From assembly GCF_036013525.1 (NCBI RefSeq), contig NZ_CP107853.1, positions 6,572,001 to 6,636,000 of the forward strand: DNA of 64,000 bases. The letters run 5' to 3'. The translations under genes were made by a program, and so were the position numbers. This document shows, one piece after another, positions 49,185 through 58,745 of this stretch; positions within the stretch are counted from its first letter, which is position 1; every line of letters begins with the position of its first letter. This DNA is from Nonomuraea sp. NBC_00507 (lineage in GTDB: Bacteria; Actinomycetota; Actinomycetes; Streptosporangiales; Streptosporangiaceae). The notes under the pieces were generated by a model, which was not told the DNA's origin, made no database searches, and saw nothing but the letters and a program-made list of their open reading frames with translations.

Positions 49185-50003
49185 ATGCTTGCAGAGCAGC
49201 AGGCAATCGAAGAGCTCTTAAATCACAACGGGCGGATAATAGAAATTCGCCAAGAACTCAAAAGTGCTCGGACATATCGATTCATCTTCATAACAGTATG
49301 GGGTGCTACGGCCGCCCTGCTCCCTGTTGTTATATTGGCCAATATTTTCACATGGGGAAGATATGACATGACACGCATTAACATTGCGTGCGTGCCAACA
49401 GTAATAGTGCTGGCGATCATTTCAGGCATACTTCTATACAGAAACAGTGAGTCCGAACTCCCCTCGTGGGAATCGACATATATAAACGATAGGCGTCTCA
49501 GGCTCGAAATCGCTGTAGAAAGAAAACGGCTCTATGCTGCGCGAACGAATCTTACGCCTTCAACCTCTAGGCACATCTACCGAGAAGGTGTGTCGCAGAT
49601 AATTGAACAATATAGAATTGGGCAAAGATACTATCGCCGCGTTCATAATCTCCTGCAATCTCTAATAATTGTTGGCTCTCTGGCGTCGTCTACCGTAGCC
49701 GGACTGGCCGAAATTGAAGGTTTTCAGAAATGGGTACTCGTAGGAACCACCTTTGCTGTAGGGATAGCTTCGGGATTCACTGGATACTTTAAATTCCGAG
49801 AGCGGGGATTCTATCTTCAGCAGACCGCCGATGCCATTGATGAAGAGAAAAGCAGTCTAGAACTCCGTATTGGCCGATATGGTGGAGAAAGGGATCCCGA
49901 AAATGCAATTGGAGAGTTTGCTACACGAGTCGAAGCGCTTAGGAGCGAACAAAGGAAGCGAGAGCAACAGCTGGATCAGCCAACTGAAAACACACAACAC
50001 TAA
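49185..50003 (+). CDS. SLATT/DUF4231-type membrane effector protein
   Basis: A 272-residue protein (a GTG at 49170 would add five residues). N-terminal helix, a first membrane pair (FIFITVWGATAALLPVVILAN and ACVPTVIVLAIISGILL), a polar helical middle, and a second pair (LIIVGSLASSTVAGLAEI and WVLVGTTFAVGIASGFTGYFKF) followed by RERGFYLQQTADAIDEEKSSL. The last part is the SLATT/DUF4231 pattern, two helices plus a charged helix. SLATT proteins are predicted pore-forming effectors in nucleotide-signal defence systems. AT-rich codon use unlike the neighbours marks it as recently acquired cargo. Confidence 0.72.
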   Translation: MLAEQQAIEELLNHNGRIIEIRQELKSARTYRFIFITVWGATAALLPVVILANIFTWGRYDMTRINIACVPTVIVLAIISGILLYRNSESELPSWESTYINDRRLRLEIAVERKRLYAARTNLTPSTSRHIYREGVSQIIEQYRIGQRYYRRVHNLLQSLIIVGSLASSTVAGLAEIEGFQKWVLVGTTFAVGIASGFTGYFKFRERGFYLQQTADAIDEEKSSLELRIGRYGGERDPENAIGEFATRVEALRSEQRKREQQLDQPTENTQH

Positions 50004-50149
50004 AATAACTCAAAACGTGACCCTGACCGAACGAGTGACAAACTGCGTGACATCCGGGACGCTCAACGAGGTCTGGCCGTGCACGTCGGTGCACTCTGAT
50101 TGCAGCCTCTACCTGCGCACACGCCTGATCATTAAGTCCGGCTGTCTGC

Positions 50150-50192
50150 TTCACACCGAAGAGGTCACTGGTTCGATCCCAGTATCGCCCAC
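50150..50192 (+). other. attR core of element 2 (right chromosomal junction)
   Basis: Third 43-bp copy. The following terminator-like hairpin and GATCTT match the sequence after tRNA-Val at 18303-18351 (92 versus 91 bp). Chromosomal genes resume at 50347. The short stretch after GATCTT (CCGAGTGACTG) resembles the start of element 2 after the middle att (CTGAGTGACAA). Confidence 0.9.
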
Positions 50193-50346
50193 ACAGGTCA
50201 AGGGCCACACCCCACACGCGGGGAGTGGCCCTTTTGATCTTCCGAGTGACTGTGTGCAGCTCCGCCGCCCGACGGTGGCCGAGCTCCGTCGCTGACGCCG
50301 GTGAGGATCGACGACCTCCTGACGGCGCTCTGACCTCGCTCTCGCC

Positions 50347-51036
50347 CTAGCGGCCGCGCAGGATGAGGCTCACCTGCCTGCGCGGGCGTTTGGCGGCCCA
50401 CGCCGCCCGCTCGTTCACCTGCGGGAACGGCTCGGCCGGCACGGGCACGCCGAGGAACGCACACAGCGGCTCCCACCCGTCCCGCACATCGAACACCAGC
50501 AGCCGCCCGGCCGGCAGCGCCGCCTTGACCTCGGCGGTGTGCCGCTCGTACACGCCGAGCACGTGGTCGCGGTCGTCGACGCGGCCGTCGAAGATCCGGT
50601 CGATGACGGTGGCCCTGGCCATGCGCGGGTAGAGCGCGAAGTCCGGCGCCCGCCACGCGATCAGCCGGCGCACCACCCGGCGGCGCAGGGGCAGCCGCTG
50701 CCGCTCGGCCAGGGCGCTGCGGAAGATGGTCTCGCTGACGCTGTCGTACCAGCGGCCGGGGTCGCGCACGGTCAGGACGACCTTGGCGTCCGGGTAGTGT
50801 GCGGTCAGCTCGCGCCAGTACGCCGAGGCCGGCCAGTCGACCGCCGACTGGAAGCCGCGGAACACCTCGTCCCAGTCCTGTGAGCGCCCCTCGCCGACGT
50901 CGAGCCACTGCCGCACCCGGTACGGCTCGGCGATGACCGACGCCATGTGATAGCAGGGACCGTACCCCAGCAGTTCGAGCGCCGCCTTCAGCGACCGCGT
51001 GCCCGTCCGGCCGAAACCCGCGCCGATCACCTTCAC
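50347..51036 (-). CDS. Sulfotransferase family protein
   Basis: A 229-residue protein. 5'-phosphosulfate loop GAGFGRTGTRSLKAALELLG at the N-terminus, the 3'-phosphate motif KVVLTVRDPGRWYDSVSE, and LPAGRLLVFDVRDGWEPLCAFLGVPVP near the C-terminus. This is the Sulfotransfer_4-like group in actinobacteria. It would transfer sulfate from PAPS to an unknown small molecule. Divergent from the acyl-CoA ligase operon by about 105 bp, so it may belong to the same pathway. Confidence 0.85.
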   Translation of the reverse strand: MKVIGAGFGRTGTRSLKAALELLGYGPCYHMASVIAEPYRVRQWLDVGEGRSQDWDEVFRGFQSAVDWPASAYWRELTAHYPDAKVVLTVRDPGRWYDSVSETIFRSALAERQRLPLRRRVVRRLIAWRAPDFALYPRMARATVIDRIFDGRVDDRDHVLGVYERHTAEVKAALPAGRLLVFDVRDGWEPLCAFLGVPVPAEPFPQVNERAAWAAKRPRRQVSLILRGR

Positions 51037-51140
51037 GGAGTCCTCCCGCGTCTCGCATCTCTGATGCGCCTCTGATCCGCGCCCTCTACCGTGAGTTCAG
51101 TTCTACGACGACCCGCCCCGGATGCCCAGAGGAGCCGGCC

Positions 51141-52637
51141 ATGCTCTTCCCGCACCCCCTGTTCGACGCGCTGCGCGCAGCGCCCGGCACCCCCGCCTTC
51201 GAGCACGCCGGCCGCACCGTCTCGCGAGGCGAGCTGCTGGACCTCATCCGGCGGCTGACGGGCGCGCTGGCCGACGCGGGGCTGGGTCCCGGCCGGGCGG
51301 TGGCCGTGCGCACCTCCGTCACGCCCGAGGCCTTCGCCGCCCACATGGCCGCGCACGCGCTCGGCTGCCGCGTCGTGGGCATCCGCCCCGGATACGCCCC
51401 CGGCCAGCTCGCCCACGTGCTCGGCATGGACGTGGACATGGTGCTCGTGGATCCGGCCACCGCGGCGCCCGAGCTGTTCACCAAGCCCGCGCTGTCGCTG
51501 GGCCCGTGCGCGGGGGCGGTCGACCTGCTGGCGCACCCCGACGACGGCCGCCCGCTCACGGTGCAGGCCCGGCCGGACGACGTGGCCGCGCTGGTGTTCA
51601 CCAGCGGCAGCACCGGGCGGCCCAAGGGCTGCTCGATCACCTACCGGGCGCTGAGCGAGCACTGGGCGTGGCAGCCGCGTGCCTGGGGGCCGGTCGCGGC
51701 CGCCCTCGCCCGGGACTTCGAGCGTTATCTGCTGTTCGGCACGCTCGCCAGCATGGTCGTGCTCGAGTTCGTCGCGCCGTGCCTGCTGGGCGGCGGCACG
51801 GCCGTGATCCCGGAGGAGGACGGGCGGCCGCTGTTCCCGTACGCGATCGAGCGTCACCGCATCACCGGGTCCATCATCACCGTGCCGAGGCTGTTCCAGA
51901 TGGTGCGCCTGCTGGAGGAGCAGCCGGCGGACGTCGGCAGCCTGCGGGCGCTCATGGTGTCCGGCTCGCCGATCAGCGCCAAGCGGCTGGCCGCGGCGGC
52001 CGAACGGCTCGGCCCCGTCGTCTACCAGGGCTACGGGCAGACCGAGGCAGGCAACGTCGCCATGCTCACGCCTGAGCACATCGCCGCGGGCCGCGGGCTG
52101 GACTCGGTGGGCCGGCCGCATCCCGGGGTCGAGATCAGCGTGCGTGACGAGGACGGCTGGGAGCTGCCGCCGGGCGAGACGGGCGAGATCCACGTACGCA
52201 GCCCGTACGTGATGTCCGGCTACTGGGGCGAGGAGGAGGAGACCCGCGACACGCTGCGGAACGGCTGGCTCAACACCCGCGACCTCGGTCACGTGGACGA
52301 CGGCGGCTTCCTGCACCTGGCCGGGCGGACCCGCGACGCGATCATGGTCAACGCGATGGTCGTGTACGCGGGACCGATCGAGCGCGCCCTGGCCGCCCAC
52401 CCCGACGTGGACGAGGCGTACGTGGCCGGCGCTCCCGACGAGGACACCGGTGAGGCCGTGCACGCGTTCGTCGTCCCGGCGCCCGGCCGCGTCCCGGACT
52501 CCGCCGTCCTGTCCGCGCTGGTCAGGGCCGAGCTCGGCGACGACAGCGTGCCCAAGACGATCACGATGGTGCCCGCCGTGCCCGTCGCCGCCAGCGGCAA
52601 GCCGGACAAGCGCGCCCTGCTGGCCCGGTTTCTCTGA
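51141..52637 (+). CDS. AMP-dependent acyl-CoA ligase/synthetase
   Basis: A 498-residue ANL-family enzyme. P-loop A3 VFTSGSTGRPKGC, A5 YQGYGQTEAGNVAML, A7/A8 LNTRDLGHVDDGGFLHLAGRTRDAIMV and the catalytic Lys in ASGKPDKRALL. It adenylates a carboxylic acid and passes it to CoA or a carrier. First gene of a rightward set; 71 bp to the next gene. No carrier protein gene is near, so CoA is the likelier acceptor. Confidence 0.9.
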   Translation: MLFPHPLFDALRAAPGTPAFEHAGRTVSRGELLDLIRRLTGALADAGLGPGRAVAVRTSVTPEAFAAHMAAHALGCRVVGIRPGYAPGQLAHVLGMDVDMVLVDPATAAPELFTKPALSLGPCAGAVDLLAHPDDGRPLTVQARPDDVAALVFTSGSTGRPKGCSITYRALSEHWAWQPRAWGPVAAALARDFERYLLFGTLASMVVLEFVAPCLLGGGTAVIPEEDGRPLFPYAIERHRITGSIITVPRLFQMVRLLEEQPADVGSLRALMVSGSPISAKRLAAAAERLGPVVYQGYGQTEAGNVAMLTPEHIAAGRGLDSVGRPHPGVEISVRDEDGWELPPGETGEIHVRSPYVMSGYWGEEEETRDTLRNGWLNTRDLGHVDDGGFLHLAGRTRDAIMVNAMVVYAGPIERALAAHPDVDEAYVAGAPDEDTGEAVHAFVVPAPGRVPDSAVLSALVRAELGDDSVPKTITMVPAVPVAASGKPDKRALLARFL

Positions 52638-52708
52638 GCAATCTCTGAGAATTGCCCGCCCACACTGATGTTGTCCTTTCAACCACCTTGCCGTGAGCGG
52701 AGGCGTCA

Positions 52709-54289
52709 GTGCCGGACAACGCCCTGGACTACCTGGTGATCGGCGCGGGCCCGGCGGGCCTGCAGCTGGGGTACTTCCTGCACCGGGCAGGTCACTCGTA
52801 CCGGATCCTCGAGGCGGGGCCGGCGCCGAGCCAGTTCTTCCGGATCTTCCCCCGCCATCGCACGCTCATCTCGATCAACAAGAAGCACACCGGCTGGGAC
52901 GACCCCGAGCTCAACCTCCGGATGGACTGGAACTCGCTGCTGTCGGACGACCCGGGCCTGCTGTTCACCCGCTACAGCGACCGGTACTTCCCGCACGCCG
53001 ACGACATGGTCCGCTACCTCGCCGACTTCGCCGAGCGCACCGGGCTGCGGATCTCGTACGACGCCCGCGTGGTCCGCGTCGAGCGGCCCCATGATCAGCG
53101 CGGGGCGTTCGTGGTGACCGACGAGCAGGGCCGCAGGTACGAGGCGCGACGGGTGATCGTCGCGACCGGCGTCACCCGCCCCAACCTCCCGCCCATCCCG
53201 GGCATCGAGACCGCCGACCGGTACGGCACCGCCTCCACCGACCCGGCGGACTACGTGAACCAGCGGGTGCTCATCATCGGCAAGGGCAACTCCGCGTTCG
53301 AGACGGCTGACAACCTCCTCGAGACCGCCGCGGTCATCCACGTCGCCGGCCCTCGTTCCGTCCGCATGGCCTGGCGCACCCACTACGTCGGCCACCTGCG
53401 CGCGGTCAACAACGGCCTGCTCGACACCTACCAGCTCAAGTCCCAGAACGCCCTGCTCGACGGCGACGTCAGGAACATCGCGCGCACGCCCGACGGCACC
53501 TACCTGGTCACGGTGGCCTTCGCCCGCGTCAACGAGGTCACCAAGGACATCCCGTACGACCGGGTGATCGTCTGCACCGGCTTCCGCTTCGACGCCTCGA
53601 TCTTCGCCGACGACTGCCGGCCCGAGCTGGTGATCAACAACAGGTTCCCCGCGCTCACCCCCGCCTACGAGTCCGTCAACGTGCCCGGCCTGTACTTCGC
53701 CGGCACGATCACCCAGTCCCGCGACTTCAAACGCGGCACCAGCGGCTTCATCCACGGTTTCCGGTACGGCGCCCGCGCCCTCCACCGCATCCTGGAATCC
53801 CGCTACCACGGCGTCCCGTGGCCCGCCAGGATCCTCCCGGCCGAGCCAGGGCCGCTCGCGGCCGCCGTCATCGACCGGGTCAACCGCACCTCGGCCCTGT
53901 GGCAGCAGTTCGGGCTGCTGGCGGACGTGATCGTCATCGACGGAGCTCGCGGTGACGGCACCGCCCGTTACCTGGAGGAGCTGCCGTACGACCTGCAGGG
54001 CCCGCCGATCGGCGACCGCGGCCACTTCACCATCACCCTGGAGTACGGTCCCGACCACGACAAGGTGGACCCGTTCGACATCGAGGTGGCCCGCATCAGC
54101 CAGAGCGACGCGGCTCGCGCCCACGAGGGCCACTACCTGCACCCCGTGGTGCGGCACCACCGGCCGGGCAAGCCGCCGCTCGCCCACCACATCACGGAGA
54201 ACCTGGAGAACGAGTGGACGTCCGAGGAGGTCCACGTCGAGCCGCTCCGGGCCTTCTTCGCCCGCCAGACCGCCTCCGTACCGGTCTGA
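52709..54289 (+). CDS. FAD-dependent monooxygenase (flavin-containing/BVMO-like)
   Basis: A 526-residue protein from GTG 52709. FAD motif YLVIGAGPAGLQLGYFLHRAG at the N-terminus, second Rossmann motif VLIIGKGNSAFETADNLLE around residue 190, ATGVTRPNLPPIPG linker, and YDRVIVCTGFRFD. The FxGxxxHxxxW/P signature is not clear. The C-terminal 150 residues are an extension outside the core. Likely hydroxylates a small substrate with NADPH and O2. Two bases separate its stop from the next ATG. Confidence 0.85.
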   Translation: MPDNALDYLVIGAGPAGLQLGYFLHRAGHSYRILEAGPAPSQFFRIFPRHRTLISINKKHTGWDDPELNLRMDWNSLLSDDPGLLFTRYSDRYFPHADDMVRYLADFAERTGLRISYDARVVRVERPHDQRGAFVVTDEQGRRYEARRVIVATGVTRPNLPPIPGIETADRYGTASTDPADYVNQRVLIIGKGNSAFETADNLLETAAVIHVAGPRSVRMAWRTHYVGHLRAVNNGLLDTYQLKSQNALLDGDVRNIARTPDGTYLVTVAFARVNEVTKDIPYDRVIVCTGFRFDASIFADDCRPELVINNRFPALTPAYESVNVPGLYFAGTITQSRDFKRGTSGFIHGFRYGARALHRILESRYHGVPWPARILPAEPGPLAAAVIDRVNRTSALWQQFGLLADVIVIDGARGDGTARYLEELPYDLQGPPIGDRGHFTITLEYGPDHDKVDPFDIEVARISQSDAARAHEGHYLHPVVRHHRPGKPPLAHHITENLENEWTSEEVHVEPLRAFFARQTASVPV

Positions 54290-54291
54290 TC

Positions 54292-55325
<1,034 letters not shown>

Positions 55326-55332
<7 letters not shown>

Positions 55333-56642
55333 TCGCGATCGCCCTGGCGGTGGCCGTGCTGGCGAGCCTGCCGTGGTGGTTGCCCGGCCGCGTCGTCGCG
55401 CTGCGGGTGAAGGTCTTCAACCGCATCAACGGTGACGAGGACATTTCCGTACCTGGCGACCTGGTCGGTGTCGACCGGTTCAAGGAGGTCTACTCGCACC
55501 CGATGGCCGGCGGGCGCAGCAGGGGCGCGGCGCTGTCGGACCTGTTCTGGTACTGGCTGTCGCCCGGTCCCGAGATGCACCAGGAGCACCTGGAGGCGGG
55601 CGATCGCTACGACGCCGTGGCCAAGACCACCCGCGGGCTGCTCGCGGTGCCGCGCGCCGAGGCCGAGGAGCTCGCCCGCCGCTGCGCCGCCCGCACGCTG
55701 GACGGCGTTCAGGGCGAGGTGCGGCTGCGGGACCTGATGATGCCGATCTGGGCGGAGTTCTCCTACGAGCTGGTCTTCGCCGAGCCGTGCCCGCGCGAAG
55801 CCAGGGAGCTGATCGTCGGCAACGCCGACGACGTCGTCACCGCGCTCAAGTGCTGCGGCCTGCGCCACATGGAGCGCCGCCACCGCCTCACCCGCTACCT
55901 GCTCGGGCGGCTCTCCCGCGTCCGCATCCCGCTGCCGGCCGATCTGTCACCGCAAGAGCAGGCCTTCTATCTGCAGGGCACGTTCTTCAACACCGCCGTC
56001 GTGCAGATGTCGGAGGCCATGGCCCACGTGCTGATGGTCCTCGCCCAGCACCGGGAGGTCCAGGAGCGGGCCCGGCACGCCGGCCCCCGCTACCTCGACC
56101 ACGTGATCGCCGAGACCCTGCGGCTCTACCCGTTGTTCGGCATCGCGCACCGCATCACCACCGGTGACATCGAGCTCGGCGAGCACACCACGATCCCCGC
56201 CGGGTCCGTGCTCTGCTTCAACTACCCGGCCTTCCACCAGGCCGGCGTGGCGTACCCGGACCGCTTCGACCCCGGCCGGTTTGAGCAGCCGGCCAAGGAG
56301 CTCAACCACATCCCGTTCGGCGTCGCCGCCAACCGTCCGTGTCCCGCGTGGCGGCTGGCGCCGATCATGATGCGCGCCGCCACCCGGGAGGTCCTGGGCA
56401 GGTACGCCCTCGCCTCGTCCGCCGCCCACACCCGGTCCCTGCCCAATCGGGGACCGTGCCTGCTCACCCCGTTGAACACTCCCGAACCCGCCCGCCCGAG
56501 CCCGGCGGCGCTGGCCTGGATGCGCCTGCGCGACCGCTGGGAGGACGTCTGGCGCAGCCTGGTCCAGCTCGTCCTCGGCACCTACATGGTGTGGGACGCG
56601 CGCAGGCGGCGCCTGTGCGAGCGCTACTTCCTCGACCGTTGA
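55326..56642 (+). CDS. Membrane-anchored cytochrome P450-like protein
   Basis: A 438-residue protein. N-terminal hydrophobic helix (VIAIALAVAVLASLPWWL), unusual for a bacterial P450. ExxR in IAETLRLYP, PDRFDPGRF, and a heme-loop NHIPFGVAANRPCPAWRL with Cys but one residue longer and without the usual Gly pattern. The I-helix acid-alcohol pair is not obvious (FFNTAVVQMSEAMAH). A 65-residue C-terminal tail follows (WEDVWRSLVQLVLGTYMVW). Either a divergent P450 or one with altered chemistry. Confidence 0.8.
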
Positions 56643-56656
56643 GCGGAGAAACCCCT

Positions 56657-58045
56657 ATGCCCCTCCTGGCCCTGGTCACGGCACCCGACCCGAACCTCGC
56701 CCTGGTGCTCAAGGTCCTGCCCGCCCTCGTCGTCATCCTGATCACCTCGGCGATCTGCGGCCGGCTGGCGCTCATGGTGATGCAGCCGCGGGTGCTCGGC
56801 GAGATGGTCGCCGGCGTGCTGCTCGGGCCGACCCTGTTCGGCTGGCTGTTCCCCGAGGCCCAGGCCGCCCTGTTCCCGCCCGAGGTGCGGCCCGTCCTGT
56901 ACGTGCTGAGCACCATCGGCCTGACCCTCTACATGTTCCTGGTCGGCGCGGGCCTCGACCACAGCGCCCGCACCCCCGGCGAGGTACGCAAGGCGTCCGT
57001 GCTGGCCGCCTCGGGCATCCTGCCCTCGCTGGCGCTCGGCGCCGGCGTGGGGCTGCTCCTCTACGACACGCTCTCGCGCCCGGACGTCAGCCCGTGGCAC
57101 TTCGCCCTGTTCGTCGGCGGCGCGCTGTCGCTGACCGCGTTCCCCATGCTGGCCAGGATCCTGTACGAGCGGGGCCTGGAGAACTCCCCGATCGGCCGGC
57201 TCACCCTGCTGGCGGCCTCCATCGACGACGCCCTGGCCTGGTGCGTCCTGGCCGTCCTGTCCGCCGTGCACCTCGGCACCGGAGCCTCGGGAGCGCTGCC
57301 CACCATCGCGCTGACCGCGCTGTTCGCCGTCGTCATGCTCAAAGTCGTCGCCCCGCTGCTGCGGCCCATGGGCAGGACCGTGGCCCGCACCGGCCGGCTC
57401 GGCCCCACCGCCATGTACGCCGTCATCCTCATCCCGCTGACGGCCGGCTGGCTGACCGACTGGATCGGCGTGTACGCGGTCTTCGGCGGCTTCTTCGCCG
57501 GCCTGGCCATGCCCCGCGACCCGGCCTTCCGCGAGGTGCTGCACGGCCGCATGATGGAGGTCGTCTCCACGCTGCTGCTGCCGACCTTCTTCACCTTCTC
57601 CGGGCTCAACACCCACCTCGGCGGCATCGCCGGCGGCACGATGCTGCTGGCGTTCGGGCTGATCCTGGCCGCCGGGTTCTGCGGCAAATACTTCGGCTGC
57701 GCACTGGCGATGCGGGCGATCGGATTCGGCCGGCGGGAGTCGTACGCGGTGGGCGGGCTCATGAACGCCCGCGGCCTGATGATCCTCATTTTCATCAACA
57801 TCGGCCTGGCCCAAGGCATGATCACGCAGGAGCTGTTCGCCATGCTCGTGCTCGTGGCCGTGCTCACCACCGCCGCCGCCCTGCCCCTCTACAAGCTGGC
57901 ACTGCCGGATCGCCTCGAGCGGACGCTTGAACCTTTCGCGGAAAACGCCGTCCGTCCGGTCCAATCCGGAATGGCCTCGCAGGTCAGCCCCCCTGTGCCG
58001 GTTTCCGAACAGAGTGGACCTGGTAATTCCACGACCATGGTGTAA
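56657..58045 (+). CDS. CPA2-type cation/proton antiporter
   Basis: A 462-residue protein with 12 to 13 membrane segments. Ion-site-like ASIDDALAWCVLAV carries the paired Asp typical of CPA antiporters, with GGALSLTAFPMLARIL and GLMNARGLMILIFINIGLAQGMI. GGAGA precedes ATG 56657. A 55-residue polar tail ends the protein. It follows the P450 gene by 14 bp, so in this set it might export a product or protect against it; plain K+/Na+ homeostasis is equally possible. Confidence 0.88.
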   Translation: MPLLALVTAPDPNLALVLKVLPALVVILITSAICGRLALMVMQPRVLGEMVAGVLLGPTLFGWLFPEAQAALFPPEVRPVLYVLSTIGLTLYMFLVGAGLDHSARTPGEVRKASVLAASGILPSLALGAGVGLLLYDTLSRPDVSPWHFALFVGGALSLTAFPMLARILYERGLENSPIGRLTLLAASIDDALAWCVLAVLSAVHLGTGASGALPTIALTALFAVVMLKVVAPLLRPMGRTVARTGRLGPTAMYAVILIPLTAGWLTDWIGVYAVFGGFFAGLAMPRDPAFREVLHGRMMEVVSTLLLPTFFTFSGLNTHLGGIAGGTMLLAFGLILAAGFCGKYFGCALAMRAIGFGRRESYAVGGLMNARGLMILIFINIGLAQGMITQELFAMLVLVAVLTTAAALPLYKLALPDRLERTLEPFAENAVRPVQSGMASQVSPPVPVSEQSGPGNSTTMV

Positions 58046-58055
58046 ACGTGGTCTG

Positions 58056-58745
58056 GTGGCTGGGACATCGGGCACGGCCGACCTGCCCTCCCGTCGGCTG
58101 CTGCTGATCGAAGATGACCGCGAACTGGGGCACATGCTGGCCGACCTGTTCACCGAGCAGGGATACACGGTCGATCTGGCCTTGGAGGGGCAGCGGGGAC
58201 TGCACCTGGGCCTGAGCCGCGGCTACGACGTGCTGATCGTCGACCGCGGCCTGCCCGCCCTGGACGGAATCGACCTGCTGCGGCGGCTGCGCCGGCAGGC
58301 GGTGACCACGCCCGCGCTCGTGCTCACCGCCTTCGGCACGGTCGCCGACCGGGTCGCCGGACTCGACGCGGGCGCCGAGGACTACCTCGTCAAACCGTTC
58401 GACGTCGAGGAGCTGCTGGCCCGGGTGCGGGCCCTGCACCGCAGGCACCTCGACCAGGCCGGCCTGCTGCCGCTCGGCGCGGGCTGGCTGGACTCCGAGG
58501 CGCACCTCGTACGGCTGCCGAGCGGGGAGCAGGTGACGCTGTCCGGGCAGGAATGCCGCTTGCTGCGCGCCCTGGCCACCCGGCCGCGGCAGGTGCACAC
58601 CCGCCGGTCGCTGCGGCAGCGGGTCTTCGACGGCGCCCAGAAGGAATCCATCGTGGACACCTACGTGTACTACCTGCGCAACAAGCTGGGGCAGGGGGTC
58701 GTGTGCACCGTGCGCGGCGTGGGGTATCGCCTGGGTGAGCTGTGA
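58056..58745 (+). CDS. OmpR/PhoB-type response regulator
   Basis: A 229-residue protein from GTG 58056. Receiver domain with acidic pocket LLLIEDDREL, phosphoacceptor Asp in VLIVDRGLPALDGID, Thr in VLTAFG and Lys in DYLVKPFD. C-terminal winged helix (VTLSGQECRLLRALATRPRQVHTR, VDTYVYYLRNKLG, TVRGVGYRLG). Its stop overlaps the sensor start by 4 bp (GTGA). It may regulate the preceding antiporter gene. Confidence 0.93.
   Translation: MAGTSGTADLPSRRLLLIEDDRELGHMLADLFTEQGYTVDLALEGQRGLHLGLSRGYDVLIVDRGLPALDGIDLLRRLRRQAVTTPALVLTAFGTVADRVAGLDAGAEDYLVKPFDVEELLARVRALHRRHLDQAGLLPLGAGWLDSEAHLVRLPSGEQVTLSGQECRLLRALATRPRQVHTRRSLRQRVFDGAQKESIVDTYVYYLRNKLGQGVVCTVRGVGYRLGEL

Larger units (their letters stand above)
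38636..50192. mobile_element. Integrative element 2 (AICE), about 11.6 kb
   Basis: It lies between the middle and right att copies. The gene plan is int-xis-rep-DUF2637-RRQRL-HTH-RRQRL-small genes-split Tra-SCO3933-like gene, divergent from GntR, 2H phosphoesterase and SLATT genes. Its integrase is not closely similar to that of element 1 although both use the same tRNA-Val site. The right 1 kb is clearly AT-rich. Confidence 0.88.
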
